From the NCBI RefSeq assembly GCF_005954645.2, contig NZ_CP040695.2, positions 1,054,001-1,118,000 of the forward strand: a stretch of 64,000 bases of DNA, read 5' to 3'. The first letter of the stretch is position 1. Each line of letters opens with the position of its first letter. Below, one piece after another: positions 54,187-64,000 of this stretch. A program made the translations under genes and the position numbers. The notes below the pieces were generated by a model that worked only from the letters and a program-made list of their open reading frames with translations, was not told where the DNA came from and did no database searches. The DNA comes from Nocardioides sp. S-1144 (GTDB lineage Bacteria > Actinomycetota > Actinomycetes > Propionibacteriales > Nocardioidaceae).

Positions 54187-55297
54187 GACCCGGCCCGAGG
54201 TCGCGGCCGCCCGGCGCGTCGTCGTCAAGGTCGGCTCCTCCTCGCTGACCACCGCCCACGGCGGGATCGACCCGGAGCGCCTGCGCGCGCTCGTCGACGT
54301 CCTGGCCGCAGCCCGGGCACGCGGCGTCGAGGTGGTGCTGGTCTCCTCCGGCGCGATCGCGGCCGGCCTCGCCCCGCTGGGGATGAGGCGCCGACCGGCC
54401 GGCCTCGCCGCCCAGCAGGCCGCCGCGTCGGTCGGGCAGGGCCTGCTGGTGCACCGCTACACCGACGAGCTCGCCCGGCACGAGCTGGTCGCCGGCCAGG
54501 TGCTGCTCACCGCCGACGACGTCACCCGCCGCAGCCACTACCGCAACGCCCACCAGACCTTCGCCAAGCTCCTCGAGCTCGGCGTGCTGCCGATCGTGAA
54601 CGAGAACGACACCGTCGCCACGACCGAGATCCGCTTCGGTGACAACGACCGGCTCGCGGCCCTGGTCGCCCACCTCGTGCACGCCGACCTGCTCGTGCTG
54701 CTCTCCGACGTCGACGGCCTCTACGACGGCAACCCGGCCGAGCCCGGCACCACCCTGCTCGAGGTGGTCGCGGGCGACGCCGACCTCGACGGCGTCCGGA
54801 TCGGGCGGACCGGTGCGGCCGGCCTCGGCACCGGCGGCATGCAGACCAAGGTCGAGGCGGCCCGCATCGCGACCGGGGCCGGCATCCCCGTCGTCCTGAC
54901 CTCCGCGCCGCTCGCCGGAGCCGCGCTGGCCGGGGAGAACGTCGGCACGCTGTTCCGGCCTACCGGTCGGCGTCAGCCCACCCGGCTGCTCTGGCTGGCC
55001 CACGCCACCGAGGCCCACGGCACCCTCCAGCTGGACGCCGGTGCGGTGCGCGCCGTCGTCGACCGGCGGGCCTCGCTGCTGCCCGCCGGCATCACCGGCG
55101 TCACCGGCACCTTCGTCGCCGGCGACCCGGTCGACCTCACCGACCCCGACGGCGTCGCGGTGGCCCGCGGCCTGGTCAACTTCGACGCCGACGAGGTGCC
55201 GGCCCTGCTCGGCCGCTCGACCCACGACCTGAAGCGCGAGCTCGGCGCGGGCTACGAGCGCGAGGTCGTGCACCGCGACGACCTCGTCCTGCTCTGA
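54173..55297 (+). CDS. proB: Glutamate 5-kinase
   Basis: The product is 374 aa. The amino-acid kinase domain (about 10-255) has [19 protein letters not shown] and NENDTVAT; a PUA domain (about 280-365) follows. It phosphorylates glutamate as the first step of proline synthesis. GTG start overlaps obg by 14 bases, so translation is likely coupled. Confidence 0.95.
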   Translation: MTRSETRPEVAAARRVVVKVGSSSLTTAHGGIDPERLRALVDVLAAARARGVEVVLVSSGAIAAGLAPLGMRRRPAGLAAQQAAASVGQGLLVHRYTDELARHELVAGQVLLTADDVTRRSHYRNAHQTFAKLLELGVLPIVNENDTVATTEIRFGDNDRLAALVAHLVHADLLVLLSDVDGLYDGNPAEPGTTLLEVVAGDADLDGVRIGRTGAAGLGTGGMQTKVEAARIATGAGIPVVLTSAPLAGAALAGENVGTLFRPTGRRQPTRLLWLAHATEAHGTLQLDAGAVRAVVDRRASLLPAGITGVTGTFVAGDPVDLTDPDGVAVARGLVNFDADEVPALLGRSTHDLKRELGAGYEREVVHRDDLVLL

Positions 55298-55397
55298 GGG
55301 TCAGGACCACCGCACGGGGTGCTGCGCGGGCGTGGCGAGGAGCACATGCTGGTCACCGGTGGCTCGCGGAGACCCGAGCCGTAGTCTGGAGGATGCG

Positions 55398-56585
55398 ATG
55401 AACACGCCCGTCCACTACCTCGACCACGCCGCGACCACGCCCATGGTGCCCGCGGCGCTCGAGGCGATGACGGCGCACCTCGCGAACGCCGGCAACCCGA
55501 GCTCCCTGCACGCCTCCGGGCGGCAGGCGCGGCGGGTGGTCGAGGAGTCCCGCGAGACGATCGCGCAGGCGCTGGACTGCCGGCCCGGCGAGGTCGTCTT
55601 CACCTCCGGAGGCACCGAGTCCAACAACCTGGCCCTCAAGGGCCTGTTCTGGTCGCGTCGGGCCGGCGACCCCGGCCGCCGCCGGATCCTCACCACCGCG
55701 ATCGAGCACCACGCCGTGCTGGACCCCCTCGACTGGCTCGCCGCGAGCGAGGGCGCCGAGGTCGAGCTGCTGCCGGTCGACCGCTCCGGCCGGCTCGACG
55801 TCGAGGCGTTCCGCGCCACGCTCGAGCGCGACCCCGCCTCGGTGGCGCTGGTCTCGGTCATGTGGGCCAACAACGAGGTCGGCACCCTGCAGCCGATCGA
55901 CGAGGTCGTCGCCCTGGCCGGCCCGCACGGGATCCCCGTCCACACCGACGCCGTGCAGGCCCTCGGGTCGGTGCCGCTCGACTTCGCCGCCTCGGGCGTC
56001 GACGCGATGACGATCACCGGCCACAAGGTCGGCGGCCCCTTCGGCGCCGGCGCGCTGGTGGTGCGCCGCGAGCTCGACCTGGTTGCGCTCGCGCACGGCG
56101 GCGGCCAGGAGCGCGACATCCGCAGCGGCACCATCGACACCCCGGCGATCGCCGGGCTGGCCGCGGCCGTCGAGCTCGCCGTCAAGCACCAGGACGAGCA
56201 CGCCGCCCACGTGGGCGCGCTGCGCGACGAGCTGGTCCGCCGGGTCGTGGAGGTCGTCCCCGACGCGCACCTGCACGGCGCCCCGCTCGAGCCCCGCAGC
56301 CTCCGGCTGCCGGGCAACGCCCATCTCGGCTTCCCCGGCTGCGAGGGCGACTCGCTGCTGATGCTGCTCGACGCCCGCGGCATCGAGTGCTCCACCGGGT
56401 CGGCCTGCTCGGCCGGCGTCGCGCAGCCCTCCCACGTGCTGCTCGCCATGGGCTGCACCGACGACGCCGCGCGGCACTCGCTGCGCTTCTCCTTCGGCCA
56501 CACCTCCACCGAGGCCGACGTCGACGCCGTCGTCGAGGCCATCGGACCGGTCGTGGAGCGCGCCCGCGCCGCGCGGAGGGTCTGA
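55398..56585 (+). CDS. Cysteine desulfurase (IscS/NifS-like)
   Basis: The product is 395 aa, class V aminotransferase fold. PLP lysine is Lys210 (ITGHKVGG), preceded by HTDAVQALG; catalytic Cys337 is in [11 protein letters not shown]. It supplies persulfide sulfur; the next gene, mnmA, is the tRNA thiolase that would use it, so this is probably the sulfur donor for 2-thiouridine. The ATG at 55398 has GGAGG 5 bases upstream; TAGTCT at 55382-55387 may be its -10. The stop is one base from mnmA. Confidence 0.95.
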   Translation: MNTPVHYLDHAATTPMVPAALEAMTAHLANAGNPSSLHASGRQARRVVEESRETIAQALDCRPGEVVFTSGGTESNNLALKGLFWSRRAGDPGRRRILTTAIEHHAVLDPLDWLAASEGAEVELLPVDRSGRLDVEAFRATLERDPASVALVSVMWANNEVGTLQPIDEVVALAGPHGIPVHTDAVQALGSVPLDFAASGVDAMTITGHKVGGPFGAGALVVRRELDLVALAHGGGQERDIRSGTIDTPAIAGLAAAVELAVKHQDEHAAHVGALRDELVRRVVEVVPDAHLHGAPLEPRSLRLPGNAHLGFPGCEGDSLLMLLDARGIECSTGSACSAGVAQPSHVLLAMGCTDDAARHSLRFSFGHTSTEADVDAVVEAIGPVVERARAARRV

Positions 56586-56586
56586 C

Positions 56587-57708
56587 GTGCAGGAGTCGCC
56601 CCACGAGCAGGCGCCGCTGCGGGTGGTGGCCGCCATGTCCGGCGGGGTCGACTCCGCGGTCGCGGCGGCGCGGGCCGTCGAGGCCGGCCACGACGTCACC
56701 GGCATCCACCTGGCCCTCGCGCGCAACCCGAAGTCCTACCGCACCGGTGCGCGCGGGTGCTGCACCATCGAGGACGCCAACGACGCCCGCCGGGCCGCCG
56801 ACGTGATCGGCATCCCCTTCTACGTCTGGGACCTCTCCGAGCGGTTCCACGAGGACGTCGTCGAGGACTTCATGGACGAGTACGCCGCCGGCCGCACACC
56901 CAACCCGTGCCTGCGGTGCAACGAGAAGATCAAGTTCGCCGCGGTCCTCGAGCGCGCGCTCGCGCTCGGCTACGACGCCGTCGCGACGGGCCACTACGCC
57001 CAGCTGCGGCCGGGTCCGGACGGCAGCGGCGGCGCCGTCGAGATGCACCGCGCGGTCGACCACGGCAAGGACCAGTCCTACGTGCTCGGCGTCCTCGACC
57101 AGCACCAGCTGGCCCACTCGCTGTTCCCGCTCGGCGACTCGACCAAGACCGAGGTGCGGGCCGAGGCGGCGACGCGCGGGCTGCTGGTCGCCGACAAGCC
57201 CGACAGCCACGACATCTGCTTCGTCGCCGACGGCGACAACGCCGGGTGGCTGCGCGACAAGCTCGGCGACCGGGCGCCGAACCACGGCGGCCCGATCCTC
57301 GACGACGCCACCGGCGAGGAGCTCGGCCGCCACGACGGCACCTACGGCTTCACCATCGGCCAGCGCAAGGGGCTGCGGATCGGCCGGCCGGCGCCCGACG
57401 GGAAGTCGCGCTTCGTGCTCGACATCGAGCCCGTCTCCGGCACCGTGACCGTCGGACCCCACGAGCGGCTGGCGGTGCGCCGGCTGACCGCGATCAAGCC
57501 CCGCTGGTGCGGCACCGTCCCGTCCCGGGTCGACGGCACCGTCCAGCTGCGCGCCCACGGCGCCGAGCTGCCGGCGACCGTGGTCGTCGCCGACGACGTC
57601 CGGATCGAGCTGCACGAGCCGGCCTACGGGATCGCGCCCGGCCAGGCCGCCGTCGTCTACGACGGCACCCGCGTGGTCGGCTCCGCGACGATCGCGGCGA
57701 CGGCGTGA
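56587..57708 (+). CDS. mnmA: tRNA-specific 2-thiouridylase MnmA
   Basis: The product is 373 aa. PP-loop [11 protein letters not shown] (about 17-27), first Cys in [12 protein letters not shown], second Cys in [11 protein letters not shown], and the C-terminal TIGQRKGL motif are present. It adds sulfur to U34 of tRNA-Lys/Glu/Gln. GTG start, immediately after the cysteine desulfurase gene and 7 bases before the MetE-like gene, forming one operon. Confidence 0.96.
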   Translation: MQESPHEQAPLRVVAAMSGGVDSAVAAARAVEAGHDVTGIHLALARNPKSYRTGARGCCTIEDANDARRAADVIGIPFYVWDLSERFHEDVVEDFMDEYAAGRTPNPCLRCNEKIKFAAVLERALALGYDAVATGHYAQLRPGPDGSGGAVEMHRAVDHGKDQSYVLGVLDQHQLAHSLFPLGDSTKTEVRAEAATRGLLVADKPDSHDICFVADGDNAGWLRDKLGDRAPNHGGPILDDATGEELGRHDGTYGFTIGQRKGLRIGRPAPDGKSRFVLDIEPVSGTVTVGPHERLAVRRLTAIKPRWCGTVPSRVDGTVQLRAHGAELPATVVVADDVRIELHEPAYGIAPGQAAVVYDGTRVVGSATIAATA

Positions 57709-57715
57709 GGCGCTG

Positions 57716-58729
57716 ATGGCGGCGGCCAGCGGCGTCGGCTCGATGCCGGGGGAGTCGTTCGACGAGGCTCAGCGCGCGGTCCTCGGCGTCCTCGGCGAGG
57801 CCGCCGGCGGCGTCCCGCACCTCGTGGAGGTCCCCGGTCGCGGCATCACCGCCGGCATGCTCGGGCGAGCCCTCGGCCTGGTCAGCGACCTCGGCATCGA
57901 CCTCCAGCCCGCCGGGTGGCGCCTGCTCGGCGACTCCGGCTCCTCCGGCGTCGACCACCGCCGCGCCCGCAGCCTGCTCGCCCAGGACCTCGACGGCCTC
58001 GAGGAGCTCGCCCAGGGCTACGCCGGCGCGTTCAAGCTGCAGGTCGCCGGGCCGTGGACGCTGGCCGCGACGGTCGAGAAGCCGCGCGGCGACAAGGTGC
58101 TCAGCGACGTCGGCGCGCGCCGCGACCTCGCCCAGGCGCTCGCCGAGGGCGTCCGCACCCACGTGCGCGACGTGCGCCGGCGGTTGACGGGGGCCGACCG
58201 GCTCGTCGTCCAGGTCGACGAGCCGTCGCTGGCGGCCGTGATGGCCGGGCAGATCTCCACGGCGTCCGGCTTCGGGCGGCACCGCACGGTGCACCCGCCC
58301 GAGGCCTCCGAGGCGCTGGGCTGGGTGCTGGCGGCGATCGCCGCGGAGGGCGCGGAGCCGTGGGTGCACTCGTGCGCGCCGGGCACCCCCCTCGACCTCG
58401 TCCGCGGCGCGGGGGCGCGCGGCCTCGCCGTCGACCTCGCCACCGTCGACGCGGCCGGCCACGACGTCCTGGCCACCGCGCTCGAGGCCGGCGAGACCGT
58501 CGCGCTCGGCATCGTCGCCGCGACCGACCCCGGCGCGGACGACGGGGTCACCGACACCGCGCTCGTCGAGCAGGTGCTCCGCTGGCTCGACATGCTCGGC
58601 CTCGACCCCGAGGTCGTCGGCGCGCAGGTCGTCGTCACGCCGTCCTGCGGGATGGCCGGCGCCTCCGGCGCCTGGGCCCGCCGGGCCCTCTCCCTCGCCG
58701 CCGCCACCGCCGGGCACCTGCCCGGCTGA
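57716..58729 (+). CDS. MetE C-terminal-like (cobalamin-independent methionine synthase fold) protein
   Basis: The product is 337 aa, a TIM barrel like the catalytic half of MetE but without the N-terminal half. GVGSMPG opens it; likely zinc ligands are His and Cys in WVHSCAPG and Cys in TPSCGMAG; VQVDEPSLAAV is the barrel strand. Often found after mnmA in actinobacteria. Whether it makes methionine or transfers another methyl group is not known. Confidence 0.88.
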   Translation: MAAASGVGSMPGESFDEAQRAVLGVLGEAAGGVPHLVEVPGRGITAGMLGRALGLVSDLGIDLQPAGWRLLGDSGSSGVDHRRARSLLAQDLDGLEELAQGYAGAFKLQVAGPWTLAATVEKPRGDKVLSDVGARRDLAQALAEGVRTHVRDVRRRLTGADRLVVQVDEPSLAAVMAGQISTASGFGRHRTVHPPEASEALGWVLAAIAAEGAEPWVHSCAPGTPLDLVRGAGARGLAVDLATVDAAGHDVLATALEAGETVALGIVAATDPGADDGVTDTALVEQVLRWLDMLGLDPEVVGAQVVVTPSCGMAGASGAWARRALSLAAATAGHLPG

Positions 58730-58750
58730 GTCGGGCCGGGGGCGGGATTT

Positions 58751-58766
58751 CCCCGGTCGACCGGGG
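58751..58766. repeat. 16-bp perfect palindrome
   Basis: CCCCGGTCGACCGGGG, contiguous with (sharing its last base) the 48-bp palindrome that follows. Confidence 0.9.
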
Positions 58767-58813
58767 ATACCTGAACTTGGGGGCCGGGATCCCGGCCCCC
58801 AAGTTCAGGTATC
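58766..58813. terminator. 48-bp perfect palindrome between convergent genes
   Basis: A 24-base half beginning GATACCTGAACTTGGG is followed by its exact reverse complement, with no loop. It lies 36 bases after the stop of the MetE-like gene and in front of the convergent MFS gene end. It would form a very long hairpin and may act as a bidirectional terminator, or it may be an inserted palindromic element. Confidence 0.85.
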
Positions 58814-58936
58814 GGCCCCCCAGTGGGCCGCGCCGGCCGGTGGGCGGGCCTGCGGCGGCCGGTGCGCCCGCGCCGGTAATGCGCCCGCGCCGCCCAGCGC
58901 GCCCGTGCCGGACGACGGCGCACGGCCCGCAATGAG

Positions 58937-58975
58937 ACCGGCCCCGCAGCGACGTGGTGTCGGTGCGGGGCCGGT
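58937..58975 (-). terminator. Hairpin terminator of the MFS gene
   Basis: ACCGGCCCCGCA and TGCGGGGCCGGT form a perfect 12-bp stem with a 15-base loop, 17 bases beyond the MFS stop on the minus strand. No T-tract. The rest of the 58730-58992 gap (58814-58936) has CG-rich low-complexity sequence and no gene. Confidence 0.65.
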
Positions 58976-58992
58976 GGTGGAGCGGGTGGTGA

Positions 58993-60606
58993 TCAGCCGA
59001 CGTGGATGCCCTCGGGGCCGTCGGTGGCGAGCTCCTCGTGCTTGACGTTGAGGAACGTCCAGATGGCGGCCGAGCCGATCGCGATCAGGATCGCGCCGAC
59101 CAGGAAGGCGGCCGTGGCGCCCTCGGTGAAGGAGCCGATGAAGGCCAGCTGGCCGGCGTCGGCGGGCGGGAGGCCCTGGGCCGTCAGGTCGCGGGCCAGG
59201 TCGGTCTTGGTGCCGTCGGCGAAGTGCAGCGACACGGTGGCCAGGATCGCGAGGCCGAGGGCGCCGCCGACCTGCTGCATCGTGTTGAGCACGCCGGAGC
59301 CGATGCCGGAGTCCTCGGAGCGGAGGTGGTGGACCGCGGTGAGGGTGAGCGGCACGAAGACCGCGCCCATGCCGACCGACATCAGGACGATGAACGGGAA
59401 GATCGACGTCCAGTAGTTCACGTCGGCGCCGAGGAAGACGTCGCCGCCACCCTGCGCGACGGCGAGCAGGTCGCCGGTGCCGGTCGGGACCTCGAGCCGG
59501 GAGAAGCCGTAGAGCGCGGCGGCGGCCATCAGCGTGCCGACGCCGGCGATGAAGCGCGGGTCCATCCGGTTGACGAGGTTGGAGGAGACGCCGGCGCCGA
59601 TCACGATGCCGACCGAGAACGGCAGGAACGCGAACCCGGTGTGCAGCGGGCTGTAGCCCACGACCAGCTGGATGAAGAGGCTCAGGAAGTAGAACATCGC
59701 GAACATCGCGGCCGGGACGATCATCATCACCAGGAAGCTGGTGGCGCGGGTGCGGTTGGCGAAGACGCGGACCGGGAGGAGCGGGTGCTTCACGCGGGAC
59801 TCGATGACGGCGAACGCGACGAGCAGCACGACGCCGGCGACCAGCGAGGCGATCGTCCAGGTGTCACCCCAGCCGTGCGCCTCCTCGCCGGCCCGGCTGA
59901 ACCCGTAGACCAGGCCGAGCAGGCCGAGGGTGCCGGTGATGGCGCCGGGGACGTCGAGCTCACCGGGGTGCGACTCGGACTCGTGCAGGAAGCGCGGCGC
60001 CAGCGAGGCGGCGACCAGGCCGATCGGGACGTTGATGAGGAAGGTCAGGCGCCAGCCCTCGAGGCCGATGACCGGGTCGAGGCCGGTGAGCCAGCCACCG
60101 AGGATGAGGCCGACGGCGGCACCCGCGCCGGACATGGCGGCGTAGACCGCGAAGGCGCGGTTGCGGGCCGGACCGGCCGGGAACGTCGTGGTGATCAGCG
60201 CCAGCGCGGCGGGGGAGGCGAGCGCGGCGCCGAGGCCCTGGAGCCCGCGCGAGCCGAGCAGCATGGCCTCGTTCTGCGCGAAGCCACCGATGAGCGAGGC
60301 GATCGCGAAGACCGCGAGTCCGATCATGAACACGCGGCGGCGGCCGTAGAGGTCGCCCAGTCGGCCACCGAGCAGCAGCAGTCCACCGAAGGCGAGCGCG
60401 TAGCCGGTGACGATCCACGTGAGGTTGGCGTCGTTGATCTTGAGGTCCTCGCCGATGAACGGCAGGGCGATGTTGGCGATGGAGGCGTCGAGCACCACCA
60501 TCAGCTGGGCGATCGAGATCAGGACGAGCGCCCACCCGAGGTGGAGCTCCTTCTTCTCTCGCGCCGGCTCGGGAGCCACGGGCTCCGTCAGGGTCTGGTC
60601 GGTCAT
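58993..60606 (-). CDS. MFS transporter, DHA2 (EmrB/QacA) family multidrug exporter
   Basis: The product is 537 aa with 14 predicted helices. Motif A GGRLGDLYGRRR lies after helix 2; the antiporter motif C is visible as LQGLGAALASPAAL and GAGAAVGLILGGWLTG; the first helix has AQLMVVLDASIANIALP. Proton-driven drug efflux is expected; substrate unknown. The ATG overlaps the tetR stop (60603-60606). Confidence 0.93.
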   Translation of the reverse strand: MTDQTLTEPVAPEPAREKKELHLGWALVLISIAQLMVVLDASIANIALPFIGEDLKINDANLTWIVTGYALAFGGLLLLGGRLGDLYGRRRVFMIGLAVFAIASLIGGFAQNEAMLLGSRGLQGLGAALASPAALALITTTFPAGPARNRAFAVYAAMSGAGAAVGLILGGWLTGLDPVIGLEGWRLTFLINVPIGLVAASLAPRFLHESESHPGELDVPGAITGTLGLLGLVYGFSRAGEEAHGWGDTWTIASLVAGVVLLVAFAVIESRVKHPLLPVRVFANRTRATSFLVMMIVPAAMFAMFYFLSLFIQLVVGYSPLHTGFAFLPFSVGIVIGAGVSSNLVNRMDPRFIAGVGTLMAAAALYGFSRLEVPTGTGDLLAVAQGGGDVFLGADVNYWTSIFPFIVLMSVGMGAVFVPLTLTAVHHLRSEDSGIGSGVLNTMQQVGGALGLAILATVSLHFADGTKTDLARDLTAQGLPPADAGQLAFIGSFTEGATAAFLVGAILIAIGSAAIWTFLNVKHEELATDGPEGIHVG

Positions 60607-61256
60607 CGGTCTTCCTTCGTCTCGGGTGAGGAGGTGGTGCTGGTGTCGTGGGGCCGGCCGGCGACAGCGACGGCAGGCAGGATGATCTGGTCGATGACCC
60701 GCTCGATGGCGGAGGCGTCGATGGCCTCGCCCATCAGGAACTGCCGGTGCAGCAGCAGTCCCGGCAGGGCGGGGACGATGAGGTCGAGGTCGACGTCGTC
60801 GCGGATCTCGCCCCGGTCGCGGGCGCGGACGAAGACCTCGTGGTTCATGGCCGCCTTGGGGCCGATGAACTGCTCCCGGAAGGCCTGGGCGAAGTCCTGG
60901 TCGCGGCCGATGGCGGTGAGGACGCTGGCGAGGATGGCGATCTGCCGCTCGTCGGTGAGCCCGCCCATGCCGCAGAACATCGAGAGCAGGTCGCCGCGCA
61001 GCGTGCCGGTGTCGGGCATCGCGTGCGGCTCCTTCATGGAGCAGAGGGAGTCGATGACCAGGGCCGACTTGCTGCTCCAGCGGCGGTAGAGCGTGGCCTT
61101 CGAGGCGCGGGCGCCCGCGGCGACCGCGTCCATGGTGAGCCGGTCGTAGCCGACGTCGGCGAGGACGGCGAGCGTCGCCTCGTGGATCTCCTGCTCGCGG
61201 TCGCCCTCGACGCGGGGTCGGGCCACGACCTCGGTGCTCGGGTCGGTCGGTGTCAC
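60603..61256 (-). CDS. TetR-family transcriptional repressor
   Basis: The product is 217 aa. The helix-turn-helix at about 28-65 includes LTMDAVAAGARASKATLYRRW, a TetR signature; the rest is a helical ligand-binding domain with a Cys/Met-rich stretch (LLSMFCGMGGL). It very likely represses itself and the coupled exporter through operators at 61284-61320. GTG start. Confidence 0.93.
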   Translation of the reverse strand: MTPTDPSTEVVARPRVEGDREQEIHEATLAVLADVGYDRLTMDAVAAGARASKATLYRRWSSKSALVIDSLCSMKEPHAMPDTGTLRGDLLSMFCGMGGLTDERQIAILASVLTAIGRDQDFAQAFREQFIGPKAAMNHEVFVRARDRGEIRDDVDLDLIVPALPGLLLHRQFLMGEAIDASAIERVIDQIILPAVAVAGRPHDTSTTSSPETKEDR

Positions 61257-61283
61257 GTGTGTCCTCGGTCACTCGATGGAACG

Positions 61284-61320
61284 GTACGGTTTCGTACTGC
61301 CCAAGAGAGTACGGATCCGT
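61284..61320. promoter_or_regulatory. Paired TetR operators
   Basis: GTACG-GTTT-CGTAC (61284-61297) and ACGGATCCGT (61311-61320) are palindromes; GGAACGG (61279-61285) and CCGTTCC (61317-61323) flank them as outer inverted repeats. The second lies in the promoter spacer. Confidence 0.6.
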
Positions 61321-61334
61321 TCCATTCCCGGCAA
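61306..61334 (-). promoter_or_regulatory. Promoter of the tetR-MFS operon
   Basis: Minus-strand TTGCCG (61334-61329) and TACTCT (61311-61306) are spaced by exactly 17 bases. Transcription would start near 61299, about 43 bases before the GTG. Confidence 0.65.
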
Positions 61335-61344
61335 CCCAGATAAA

Positions 61345-64000
<2,656 letters not shown>

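Noticed and set aside
55351..55366. GGTCACCGGTGGCTCG, also present in the hairpin after WXG100 gene 2 (9361-9376)
   Set aside because: Here it lacks the pairing arm and lies in an ordinary upstream region; a 16-base match in GC-rich DNA may be chance.

Overview
The window is very GC-rich DNA. It has the gene order of a high-GC Gram-positive actinobacterium, most like Nocardioides or another Propionibacteriales member. This is an inference from synteny (clpP1-clpP2-clpX, folC-DUF4233, mreBCD-PBP2-rodA, radical SAM/DUF2344-rne-rplU-rpmA-obg-proB, mnmA-metE-like-ligA) and protein style; no rRNA or tRNA gene was seen. Most genes are housekeeping. Many appear to be read from leaderless transcripts: a TANNNT or CANNNT box lies 6-7 bases before the ATG or GTG.

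Region by region. 50-10662 (minus strand) is a compact type VII (WXG100/ESX-like) secretion locus. It holds an FHA-like protein, two small WXG100 proteins, a WXG-like/peptidoglycan-binding/lytic transglycosylase protein, an EssC/EccC-type triple ATPase with an N-terminal FHA domain, and a translationally coupled membrane-anchored protein with a predicted beta-propeller and FN3 domains. No EccB, EccD, EccE or mycosin gene is visible, though the left edge cuts the view. This is the least conventional block and the best candidate for an under-described system. 10745-18058 holds a lipase-like hydrolase, an SRPBCC protein, clpP1-clpP2-clpX and, convergently, valS. Two 32-bp perfect palindromes lie between clpX and valS. 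18115-23957 holds a SigE-type sigma factor with a coupled membrane protein, folC, a DUF4233 protein, a MocR regulator divergent from an FMN-binding protein (shared palindromic operator), a 10-unit tandem repeat and ndk.

24106-29923 is the cell-elongation operon mreB-mreC-mreD-PBP2-rodA, with start/stop overlaps throughout mreB-PBP2. 30005-33924 holds a membrane protein and then a coupled copper cluster: YcnI-like, CopC-CopD fusion, His-rich lipoprotein. 33975-35472 holds small accessory genes on the minus strand. 35709-42038 is a Mrp Na+/H+ antiporter operon (A/B fusion, C, D, E, F, G); the start codon of its first gene is problematic.

42131-55297 holds the conserved radical SAM (TIGR03960-type) gene, an inserted trio (SDR, DUF4190-like, winged helix), its DUF2344 partner, a large RNase E/G, rplU, rpmA, obg and proB. 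55398-64000 holds a cysteine desulfurase, mnmA, a MetE C-domain-like protein, a 48-bp perfect palindrome, a TetR-regulated MFS exporter, an alpha/beta hydrolase and ligA, which runs off the right edge.
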